64,000 bases of DNA from Blepharisma stoltei (lineage: Eukaryota > Ciliophora > Heterotrichea > Heterotrichida > Blepharismidae). Where the stretch lies: the NCBI GenBank assembly GCA_914767885.1, contig CAJZBQ010000001.1, positions 806,001 through 870,000 of the forward strand, written 5' to 3'. Position 1 is the stretch's first letter, and every line of letters starts with the position of its first letter. The notes under the pieces were generated by a model. It saw only the letters and a list, made by a program, of their open reading frames with translations. It was not told where the DNA came from and made no database searches. Position numbers and translations under genes: made by a program. Positions 55,501 through 64,000 of this stretch are shown piece by piece.

Positions 55501-55650
55501 ATTATCAGTGATTTTCTTATAATATGGGATCTCGTAGCACTTGCTTGATATCATATCATCATTGTTGCAACTATTGATAGGTGAGTAATTTCTTGGAAGC
55601 AAGCATACGCTTTTATGTTGGATTTTGCTTGGATCTTCTAAATTTACCAC
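52563..55650 (-). CDS. W3: pentapeptide / WD40 protein, more divergent, with one IES and one unresolved interruption
   Basis: Starts ATG 55650 (MVNLEDPSKIQHKSVCLL) and ends TAG 52563. The N-terminal part (to about 55090) has no recognised domain and differs from W1/W2. From 54890 it aligns with them: YAASNAITILNYSKYNF, FRGIQIEGADLSEALIINTDF (pentapeptides), then WD40 repeats (FSFCGNYLAYDCCD, ISPDGNFVATGSYDESLRIW, FSPCSKYLISSCDD). The IES at 53570 is removable in frame (KFLV-SHSEFKWFNEQ). Between about 54890 and 55090 the frame is closed and I found no single TA pair or 15-nt intron that reopens it, so either more than one insert lies there or the gene is broken. Scaffold function is inferred from WD40. 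Confidence 0.7.
53570..53894. mobile_element. MITE-family IES (325 bp) in W3
   Basis: Right end cgttcacgggagggaggag before TTA; left end degenerate (cctccctctatagcg). Removal joins QVFIKFLV to SHSEFKWFNEQLFSM in frame. Confidence 0.8.
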
Positions 55651-56017
55651 CTATTTTGAGCAAGTATGCTTTTTAATTTTGTATTTAATGATTAATTAAT
55701 ATATTTTTTATACAAATATGTTTTATTCACAAAAATAGAAAATTCAAAATGGTGTTGTTCCCTCACTAGCGGGCGAATAAGTGCTTCATAAAATGCTCCT
55801 TGCAAAGTAAATGCTCATTTTCTACGCACACACAAACGAAAGCAGGAAAATTTTTACAGCTCTTTATTTCACATTGCAAGGGCATATTTGTTTTAGATTC
55901 AGAAATGAATAATTATTGTAACTTAAAGGAGAAATCCACTGAACACTTTTGGCGAAATAATTCATTTAATTAAATCTTTAATAGAAAATAACTCACAAAT
56001 AATCGAAATTTATTATC
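55651..56017. other. Divergent promoter region W3 / kinesin
   Basis: AT-rich 367-bp spacer between two divergent starts; a short MITE-like trace (ttgttccctcactagcggg) near 55750. No gene. Confidence 0.5.
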
Positions 56018-58797
56018 ATGGAACCAAGTTATGATCTCTCCCAAGACAACACCCTCGTCCTTTGCCGATTCAGGCCTCACAATGACTTTGAGCGAGAATT
56101 CTCTAGTAAAGAAATCGTGGAAATTGCCCAAGACAGCCAATCAGTGACTATCTTCCAAACAAAAGAAAAAGGAGAGCCACTCTCCTTTCCCTTTGACTAC
56201 GTTTTTGATGAAAACGACACCCAGTCCACTGTATATGAAAAGGCTGCTCGGCCAATTGTAGATGGTGTAATGGAAGGCGTAAACGGCACAATTTTCGCAT
56301 ATGGGCAAACCTCAGGAGGTAAAACCTACACAATGACAGGTCCAAATTTTGAAGACCCAGTTGATATGGGATTAATTCCACGAATGATCACCAATGTTTT
56401 TTACCAAATCGAGAACTCCTTACTTCCTCATTAATGATCTAAATTTTAATATCCAATATATGCACTCAGAAAAATTATATGAAAATAAGACATTTTATAA
56501 CTTATAACCCTATATAGGTTTCTTTATCAAATAATAGATGATTGAACGAACAAGTCAGATTCTATCAAAGGGACGAGCTGGATTTCTATACCTGGAAGGG
56601 CTAAAGTGACATGCTAAAAATTGTTGGCAAGTGTGAACAAAGGTGACAAGCAAACGCTCCAATTTTTAAAATGGCTTTATTATAAAAATTAATTTTGAAT
56701 TTACGATACCCTTTTAGACTAAAATTTATCAGAAATAATATATATTTTTAAATATTTTTTATATTTTTATGCATTTGGAGGGTATGGACTATATTTTGTT
56801 AATTGATTTAAAAAAAATTTGCAATATATAGATATGTTCGATCAAGGATCGGGTTTTATTTTTCAAAAAATTTCATCAATTATGTGAGAGTCAGAACACT
56901 TGGAATTCACCGTAAGAGTCTCTTACAGTGAAATTTATATGGAAAAAATCAGAGATCTCCTTGCACCTGAGCATGACAATTTAAAGATAAGAGAAAATAA
57001 AATCATGGGTGTCTATGTGGAAGGAATAACAGAAAGTTACACTTCTACAGGAGATGAAGTGTTTGAATGAATGAAATACGGCACAAAAAACAGGACAGTT
57101 GGGGCGAACAATATGAATATGAAGTCATCAAGGTCCCATGCAATTTTTTCTATGACTGTAAGCCAGACAAATAAGCTGGACTATACTACAAGGATAGCTA
57201 AACTTCATATGGTTGACTTGGCAGGGTCTGAAAAAGTATCAAAAACTGGAGCGGAAGGTCTCAGACTTGAAGAAGCGAAATTAATAAATAAATCGCTGAC
57301 AACTCTAGGGATCGTCATTACTGCTCTTACAGAGTCCAAAAAGAGCCACGTTCCTTATAGATCTTCTAAGTTAACTCGGCTTCTTCAGCAGTCTCTTGGA
57401 GGAAATGGGAAAATGTCTCTGATTATCTGCTGTTCTCCATCACTTTATAACGAGCAAGAAACAATCAGTTCGCTGAGGTTTGGAGCTCGAGCCAAACTTA
57501 TTAAAAATACCCCAAAAGTAAATAGAGAATACACCCTTGCAGAGCTAAAGCTACTTTTAGCACAAGCAAGAGAAGAAATCAGGAGAAAAGACAAACGAAT
57601 CAAAGTCCTTGAAGACCTTCTGAGACAAGCTGGAATTGCAATCCCAGAAATGGTTGATTTAGATGAAAGCGATTTTGAGGACGAATACAGAGATGGAGCC
57701 TATGCAGATGTGATACAAGAGCTAGAAGATCTTAGGTCTAGGCTTTCAGAAGAAGTGGAAAATAGCTTGAAACTTAAAGAAGACGTAAAAGAAGCACAGA
57801 CAGAGTCTGAAGAGTATAAAAGTGTCTATAGTGTCATGGAGCAACATATCAAATATATGGACTCCCAAATTAAAAATTTCGAAAATTCTCAAAAAGAAAA
57901 AGAAGATCTTATTGAAAAATTGACTGTTGGCAAAGAGTCATATGAGGCTGAGCTGTCTGCTATAACTACAAAAATGCTTGAGCAAGAACAAAAATTAAAT
58001 GAAAGAGAAGTAGAAATAGAAATCCTAAAAAATAAGCTAAAAAACATGAAAGGTGATGTGGTACAACAGCAAAGGACTGAAGAAGACCAAAGGAATGAGG
58101 TGAAAAAAGAAATTTATAGAAAATATACAGTAAGCCATCAGCTTCCTCCTATTAAAGAGTCTACTATTGAGTCAGTCAGTGATGAAGTCTACGATGAGCA
58201 GAAGTGACGAGAAGAAAAAAGAAAAATGATAACAAATTTTCCATTAATAAACATAAAAATAATTTAAAAAAATTAAAAATAATATTCATATAAAATAATA
58301 TAAGAGACTTACAAAAACGTATATCTCAAGTTGTAGACCTCGAACTTGCCCTTGAAGAAGCTCGAGAAAACTATGCCACTTTAGAACTTACTATGTCTGA
58401 AGGAGAAAGAGCACTTAAAAAGAAAACTGATGTGCTTGAGCGAAATCTAGAACAACTAACACTAATGTACCATCAGCTAGCAAGCCAAAAATCAGCACTA
58501 TCTGTAGACAAACAAGTCGCTGAAAGAAAAAGCCAAAGACTTCAAGAAAAAATAAGGATTCTTGAAGATCAGCTGAAAAAGGCCAATGTAGAGCTTGATA
58601 AATGCCAGCGCGAAATTAAATATTTAACAGAAACTTTTGAAAAGACCTCAAAACTAAGCATGCTAGGAAGCTCAGGCGGACTTGGAGCTATTGTCCCCAG
58701 TGGAAGAATCCGAAAATCAATTAAAGGTGGAGTTGGTTCTTTTAAGCCTCAAATCCCTGAAGTCACAAGAAATTACTCAGTTTCAATCAATATGTAA
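56018..58797 (+). CDS. Kinesin-1-like motor protein, interrupted by two inserts
   Basis: ATG 56018 (MEPSYDLSQDNTLVLCRFRP) to TAA 58797. The motor domain has the P-loop GQTSGGKTYTM, switch I NMNMKSSRSHAIF, switch II DLAGSEKVSKTGAEG, the microtubule-binding stretch INKSLTTLGIVI...VPYRSSKLTRLLQQSLGG and neck entry FGARAKLIKN, then a long coiled coil (LRQAGIAIPEM..., LKLKEDVKEAQTESEEY..., KKKTDVLERNLEQL) and a Gly/basic tail. This matches kinesin heavy chain (KIF5-type), which carries cargo toward microtubule plus ends. Insert 2 (58230-58300) is removed cleanly in frame. Insert 1 (about 56434-56871) lies between NVFYQIENS and SEHLEFTVRVSYSEIYMEK, but no TA pair tested gave the expected spacing, so exon ends there are tentative. 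The P-loop has SGG where SSG is usual. Confidence 0.85.
56434..56871. other. About 440-bp insert in the kinesin motor domain, boundaries tentative
   Basis: AT-rich, multiple stops. The ends read taatgatctaaatttt (left) and, reversed, taattgatgaaatttttt (right), a possible imperfect inverted repeat with TA. Joining at these TAs leaves a one-base frame mismatch; an alternative TA gives an in-frame but over-long loop (LPHYVRSRIGFIFQKISS). Confidence 0.5.
58230..58300. other. 71-bp TA-bounded IES in the kinesin coiled coil
   Basis: Removal between TA 58230 and TA 58301 gives WREEKRKMI-RDLQKRISQVVDLEL in frame and keeps the heptad pattern. The insert is about 90% AT with stops. Confidence 0.85.
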
Positions 58798-58886
58798 AAT
58801 TAGGCGGCTTCTTAAAGTAAATAAGTATGTGCTGAATCTCCTCTTGTTCTTCCTTGTGTGTGTTTAAATGGAATTCTAAGTAAAGC

Positions 58887-60822
58887 TTACACAACGCTAA
58901 TGTCAGCTTTTTTTTCAGTCTCTTTTGTAATGGTTGCTTCGGAAACGTAGCCTCTCATGATCACTAAAAGAGTGTCAAATCCTGCCAGAGAAACGCCAAA
59001 TCTTGTTATGTCTTTTATGATGCGGTTGAATGACCGTCGTTTTAGCTTCCCGCTCCTGGCTCGGAATATTTTGTCTAGATCTAGGCTTGATAATGATTTT
59101 GTTATAAAACTGATTTTATAGCATAGAGATATGCATCTCGCGTTTGAGTCCTGAGTAAAGGGTACAGTTACTGATAAAGATAAATTGATAGCTCCAGGCT
59201 CACAATGGTTTAAAGCAAACTCTATTAGGCAGCGGATAAGCATAGAGTGCTTTTCGGAATCCCCAAGGACATAGGGAGGCAGACTTGGAGATTTTGAGAG
59301 CTCGACGAATGAATTGATTTTGTCTGTCCTTAAAGATAGCTCCTATATTGTAATTACATCAATAATGCCTTTTACTTCTTTTTCTGGAGAAAAATTTTCA
59401 CTTGAAAATTCGAATTTCCCATAGAATTGAGACTGCAGCACAAAAACCGACTGAAATCGGTATAGCACGTCTTTAGAGAACGCCATAAGTTCTTTGCAAG
59501 GGGATTGAGACTGGCAGCAAAATTTTCTGAGCTCGAAATTCAGTACATCCAGCTTCGATCCAAAATCTTTATACAGCGAAGTCAAAAGTTTCCTTTGTTT
59601 GAAAAACTCTGAAATATCAGAAATACAAATAACAATGCATTCATCGTTATTTCACCTCAGTAATGAGGAAAACAATTGCAGACCCTCTACATCATTTTCA
59701 TTTATAATCGAAATTTCTTCAAGCGTCAAGTCTTTTTTGTATGTTTTTTGCAGAAAAGCCTTAATTTTATACTGGTTGTCTTCGTCAAATAATTTCTCGA
59801 ATGGCTTTCCCTTAATATCCTTACTTGATAAAATTACTGACGCTTGTTTATTGTGATCCAAAACTTTCCAATTTTTCCCAAGAAAAACAATTCCGCAAGG
59901 GAAGTTTTCTAGGAGTCCTTTTAAATCTTCCTGGAATTTGTCATCGTCTGCAATCTTGTAGTAAAATTCTCTTAATGCATTTTCTATATGTAATGCAAAG
60001 AAAAAAAAAGTGACGCAAGCGATGACGATCCCTATAACGTCAAACTCAAAGCACAGTAATAATATCAATAATTTCAAAAGAAAAGTGACGATCCACTTAT
60101 ATGGTTCACGAGCTGATAAAAAAACTAAATTAAAATTACCAAGAACCAAGCATGGGACGAAATAGAGACAGCTGCTTAATATATTCGGTTTGTATTGAAG
60201 TCAAAAGCTGGCAGTTAAATAGGGAATCTGAGTTAAAATCCATGACTTTGAAGAATAATTGCGTAGCAAATACACAAATATCGCGGAAGTTGTGTAATAA
60301 ATTGCAGCTGATAAATCAATATCTTCTTTAAGAGCAAGTGTAAAGAAAATTGGAATATTAACTCCTCCCGAGCAAACAAAAAAAAATCTTGTTCGCTCAC
60401 AGAGGGGGTTAATTGTTTTTTTTAAAATTTGTATATAAAATTTTAAAGAAAAATTTTTAAGAATTTAAAAAAATCCCATTTCTCAAAAATTGGGATGCAA
60501 ATATTGATTAATTTGTAAACTTTTATGTTTTAAAACACAATTGTTTAGAATTAGCTCGAAATTTCATGATACTAATTATCATTTATATATCCAAATTTTT
60601 TCCCCATAAAAAATTTTTCTATTAAAATAATATTTGTTCGAGTGATTTTTTGGGCAAAGAATAGGGATTTTTCTAATGGTTTTGTTCGCTCACGGAGGGG
60701 GGAGTAAGCAGAATAATTGTATAGCTTCATGGAATCAGTTGTTCATTCACTTTATTTTCATAGTCTTTGAATTTTAGATTGTTTTGTAAGAACTGAAAAG
60801 AGATGTCTAGGAATTTATCCAT
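58887..60822 (-). CDS. PAS-domain membrane sensor with degenerate kinase-like C-terminus; one 15-nt intron and one MITE
   Basis: ATG 60822 (MDKFLDISFQFLQNNLKFKD) to TAA 58887; 524 aa after removing 60359-60704 and the intron 59343-59357. N-terminus: several hydrophobic helices (YTIILLNIPIFFTLAL, AAIYYTTSAIFVYLL, WIVTFLLKLLILLLCF). Then a PAS-like domain (LLENFPCGIVFLGKNWKVLD...KPFEKLF) and a region where HisKA/HATPase would be expected. No H box and no clear N, G1 or G2 motif is visible, and there is no receiver, so it is probably a signalling protein without kinase activity. Architecture resembles the N-terminal half of the HK genes. It converges on the kinesin gene (about 90 bp between stops). 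Confidence 0.75.
59343..59357 (-). other. 15-nt intron
   Basis: Minus strand gtaattacaatatag; splicing gives VKGIID-ELSLRTDKINSF and removes an in-frame TAG. Confidence 0.88.
60359..60704. mobile_element. MITE-family IES (346 bp) in the PAS sensor
   Basis: TAA flanks. Left hairpin ctcctcccgagcaaac / gttcgctcacagaggggg, right end ttcgctcacggaggggggag. Removal joins WSYTIILL to NIPIFFTLALKED in frame. Confidence 0.87.
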
Positions 60823-62764
60823 TTATTATTAGAAAGTAATTAAATAAATGTCTGGCTCAGATTTTAAATTGATTATCTCACAAAATATTGAAAAATGAAG
60901 AATGGGAGGATTGGATAGTTTTGTTTAAATAATTTGGCATTAGTGGTCTAAACTGCGATTAAATGAGATTTTAATGTCATTGAGCATTTAGTGCCCTATT
61001 TTAATAACCGCATAAATTAGCAATTGGTAAAAACTGATAGAAGGAATTCTCTTATCCCCTTGGCTCGCAAGAAATTTTTTCCCTTTAGAGGAGGAGTAGA
61101 TAGGATCTTTTTTTTAATATATACATTAAAAATTTTTTGGAAGAGAAAATCTATAAAATTTAGTTTGAGATTTTGTCACAATCATTAAATTGATTGTTAA
61201 AATTATTTTTTATAAAAATTCTTTATATTAAAAAATTTACTTCAAAAAATAAGGGGTGAGCTAAGACCTTGCGTAAAAATACCTAAATATTGGGGAATAG
61301 GTTGCTATTGATTTTGAATTATGAGAATCTGAAGAATTTTGTGTTCTATACTGAATTGGCCTACTGATGCATTTAAATATTTTAGCATATTTATTTTTGA
61401 ATATTATGACAGAATTATTTATGGGAATTGATATAGCCATGAAAACAATGAACTAGGTATTATTAAGTGATTTTCATCTATTACGCTATCCATTTTTTTG
61501 AAATTTATTTTTGATCTCATTGAGAAGAGGTTTTTAAGTCTAAAAGTAACCTATTATTGTTTTTGTTTTTTTAAGTTGTTTGAGTATTAACCTAAACACA
61601 TTCACTTTGATAATGCAGGGAATAAAATTGTCTAATTTAAACAGAATTTTTTAATTCAGAATTAAAGAAAACAGAATTTGGAAATCTATTAAATTTGAAT
61701 TTTGAAATATATACATAAAATGGCCGGCGACGAGCGACCCGTCCTTCCGTGGCGGGTGTCCTTATGTATACCGGACGTGATTTTTGGATGCGGAGAGCTA
61801 CTCAAGGGGAGAGTTAGCCTCGAGGCGAGAGGCCCAGCCCAATTTCCGCTGATTTGGGACTTGACCCCGGGCAGCAGTTTTTCGCATTCTTTTTGCCAGT
61901 AGCGCCGAGGCCCAGACTCGGTGTCCGAAAGAGGCAGGGTGAGTTACCTGCCTAAGCTACTTGGTGGCTTAGCCCCGAATCCCGCAAGGGGTTGAGTTCT
62001 TTCTTGGAGATAATCCGGGAAAGAGGGGAGGCGAAGCTCGACTTGGAGAACTCTGGGCACAAGTCTCTCCAGTTAAAAGGGTCCCGTTAATGGGGCGATC
62101 TGGCGTAGGAGAGGGCAGTGTTTGGGGTCAACTTGGGCGACACAACAAGTTGGAAATGGAGGCGGTCAGCAAAGACAGTATGACTCTGTCCCTTGACCTT
62201 TACCTCTACCGAGAAACCGGGGGTTTCGGCCCGGGCTTGTTGTGGGTACGTTCTGCTACCCTGCAAGTGCGTTCGCACTTGCGGCATGCAATCCACGAAG
62301 TAGGGACTATAAATACCCATCTTAAATCTAATCTAATCTAATCTTGAATTTTGAAATCTATTTAATTTTAATTTAGAATGCTAAAGATTGAAATTGATAA
62401 GAAAAATACTTTTTTAACTAATATTCATGTTTTCATCTAATTTTCAAAGTTTTTTTTTCAAATTCTTCAATAGTTAATTACAATTTTTCAAAAAGAAATT
62501 TTTAGAAACTGGAGTGCATTAATATGATTGAATTGAATAGTTATATTGAATGTATACGATGTTTGCTAAAGTAAATTATATTTAAACTCGTTTTTGCATT
62601 TAGAGTGCGATGATTCTTAGCAGGCATTATAATGATAAAGCTGTTTACATTAGAAGTAATATAAATACAGCCTTAGGGCAATTTCCTTATTAATTAATGA
62701 TGAACTACTCTGCATATTCTGAAGCCAGGTTTAAAATAAAATTAAGATTCAATTAAGTTAATTA
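60823..62764. other. Intergenic region with a retroelement
   Basis: AT-rich upstream region of the PAS sensor and downstream region of the carbonic anhydrase. It contains a decayed MITE end near 61050-61100 (ttatccccttggctcgc ... tttagaggaggag) and retroelement E. No gene otherwise. Confidence 0.5.
61709..62343 (+). mobile_element. Retroelement E (about 635 bp), intergenic
   Basis: Strikingly GC-rich against its surroundings. Perfect 14-bp duplication ttgaattttgaaat at 61695-61708 and 62344-62357. It starts tatacataaaatggccgg and ends with a TCTAA-repeat tail (taaatctaatctaatctaatc). The 5' tatacataa pairs with ttatgtata about 40 bp downstream, with an inner stem acccg / cgggt, so the 5' foldback of retroelement A recurs. 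No protein domain is recognised in its short frames. Confidence 0.88.
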
Positions 62765-63652
62765 TTATTCGAAATGAATAATTGACCTGTCATTCAAAGG
62801 CTGCGCTTCTCTATAGTTTCCTTTCCCTCCAGCAAAGCTATGGTTTCCACTCCAATGCCGTGTGAAAAACTCCAGCTGCTCACTATTGATTGAGTTCAGA
62901 TGAGGATTCAAAAACCAAAGTACAGGCTCAAACAAAGGAGGAGTAGTCAATGACCCTTCATAGAAATACAAGCATTTCATCTTCGGGATCATCAAATTCA
63001 TATCGATAGAAGTAGGCTCTGCCTCGCTTCTGATCACATTTTCCAAGAATGGGTTTGCTCTGCCATCATTTCTAAAGAAAAACCCAAACACAAGGAGATT
63101 TGATGGATTCGACCTTTCTTTATGCACAACGTGTAGCTCAAGGTCATATCTCTGCCCATATAACAAGTGCTCGCTGCTTGCATGGAAGTGAAACTGCGCA
63201 ATGTCGAAAATACGAGGGTTTTCTTCAAACAGCGAGTTTACTAGAAGGCTGCCAAAGTTTCCTCTCACAATGAAGGTTCTTGGGTTGAACTCCCCTTTGG
63301 CTGTATGTGGAGAATAATTGATGTTGAGGGGGAAATACCAGCGGTTCTTTAAGATGTCGGAGGCGTTAATGATTGCGTGGGGGTCTATGTTGATTGGAGA
63401 TTGATGAGGACCACATGGCCATTCATGCGCCCATTCAGCTTCTTTATGTTCGCCATACTCCCACTCGTCTTCTTCTGGAAATTTTCCAGTTTGAGTTTGG
63501 TGATGGCCGAGTAACGTCAAAAGTCTTAAAACATTGTTAACCTTGGATTCGTTGGTAAGCTTTGCAGAGTCCAATTTTTGCCTAAGAGCTTGGTTTATTT
63601 CTACGTGTGCTGCCTCACGTCCATGATCTTTGTGGTGGTGCCCGTGTTCCAT
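62765..63652 (-). CDS. Alpha-type carbonic anhydrase
   Basis: 295 aa, uninterrupted, ATG 63652 to TAA 62765. Starts MEHGHHHKDHGREAAHVE with a His-rich segment that might bind metal; no signal peptide is seen, so it is probably cytosolic. Alpha-CA hallmarks: CGPHQSPINID, the zinc-binding strand QFHFHASSEHLL (two His plus the conserved Glu), the third zinc His in DLELHVVHKE, and the substrate-pocket loop FYEGSLTTPPLFEPVLWFL. It catalyses reversible CO2 hydration. The ~75-residue N-terminal extension before the catalytic domain is unusual in length. No insert is present. Confidence 0.93.
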   Translation of the reverse strand: MEHGHHHKDHGREAAHVEINQALRQKLDSAKLTNESKVNNVLRLLTLLGHHQTQTGKFPEEDEWEYGEHKEAEWAHEWPCGPHQSPINIDPHAIINASDILKNRWYFPLNINYSPHTAKGEFNPRTFIVRGNFGSLLVNSLFEENPRIFDIAQFHFHASSEHLLYGQRYDLELHVVHKERSNPSNLLVFGFFFRNDGRANPFLENVIRSEAEPTSIDMNLMIPKMKCLYFYEGSLTTPPLFEPVLWFLNPHLNSINSEQLEFFTRHWSGNHSFAGGKGNYREAQPLNDRSIIHFE

Positions 63653-64000
63653 GATTGATTATAAGCCAATGCTAAAATGGCTGATTAAGTTCTAAGAAAT
63701 AAAAGAAGCTATCAAATTTCATTTGAGTCGATTTTTCTTGGATATAAACAGGCAATGCTGAGACAGAGAAAATAAAGTTTGATCAATCAAAAAAACATCA
63801 ATTAAACTCTTAAATTGCGATCTGAAGAGGAGTAGAAGAAAGTATTTTGGAATTATACATTTCGATTTGTGCAATAAAAGTCCCCAAAAATAATACATAT
63901 ATATAAATTGTTGTTAGGCACAATAATTTCAAAAGCATACGGTTTATAAGGAATAAGAAAATTTATCGAATAATTCAATTTACTTAAATGAGCATGAGAA
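63653..64000. other. Upstream region of the carbonic anhydrase, window end
   Basis: AT-rich, presumably the promoter side of the carbonic anhydrase gene. No further feature seen. Confidence 0.45.

Noticed and set aside
61709-61760. HDV-like ribozyme at the 5' end of retroelement E (ggccggc start)
   Set aside because: Only a short stretch is similar; I could not trace the required nested pseudoknot, and retroelement A does not share it.

Overview
Organism and code. This is eukaryotic, AT-rich DNA that reads sensibly only if TGA encodes tryptophan while TAA and TAG stop. In-frame TGA falls on expected Trp positions in the ubiquitin protease, kelch, WD40, PAS-sensor and histidine-kinase genes. 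Introns, where present, are exactly 15 nt, start GTAA and end AG. This combination fits a heterotrich ciliate of the Blepharisma type. Many genes are interrupted by TA-flanked inserts whose removal restores reading frame to the base, so the window looks like germline (micronuclear, or MAC+IES) DNA rather than a mature somatic chromosome. The organism is an inference; the code, introns and inserts are seen directly.

Layout. 1-5.4 kb: two tandem minus-strand copies of an unrecognised gene with an HELAH metallopeptidase motif; the second carries a short IES and a retroelement. 6.4-15 kb: an AP180/CALM-like clathrin adaptor (-), a Myb protein (+), an RNF126-like RING E3 ligase (-), a zinc-finger ubiquitin-specific protease (-), ADF/cofilin (+) and a small GTPase (+). 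15.9-19.5 kb: a large kelch / cysteine-rich membrane protein (+). 19.5-43.2 kb: a cluster of membrane hybrid histidine kinases: HK-A, HK-B, HK-C (-), HK-D (+), a decayed HK-E (+) and a remnant HK-F (+). 43.2-55.7 kb: three WD40 / pentapeptide-repeat genes (-) and relics of a Ser/Thr phosphatase. 56-64 kb: a kinesin-1-like motor (+), a PAS sensor protein (-) and an alpha-carbonic anhydrase (-).

Mobile and eliminated DNA. Four classes are superposed. (1) Short TA-bounded IESs of about 52-116 bp. (2) A MITE-like family of about 270-350 bp whose ends read CTCCCCCCTCCGTGAG, flanked by TTA/TAA or, in three copies, TGA. (3) Nested-palindrome foldback elements bounded by TA. (4) GC-richer, probably non-autonomous retroelements of about 0.3-1 kb with 9-16 bp target-site duplications, several starting near TATACATAAAAATGG. 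The classes are nested inside one another.

How it fits together. After all inserts are removed on paper, HK-A (719 aa), HK-B (704), HK-C (710), HK-D (721), WD40 W1 (961), the kelch protein (1147), AP180-like (623), Myb (252), RING (198) and PAS sensor (524) each form one uninterrupted frame. These genes appear to depend on precise DNA elimination. The main open question is whether the retroelements inside otherwise intact frames, several with no TA in their duplications, are eliminated too. Two junctions (kinesin near 56.4-56.9 kb, W3 near 54.9-55.1 kb) could not be resolved by eye. All insert boundaries were placed by hand from paralogue alignment, frame or flanking repeats and may be off by a few bases.
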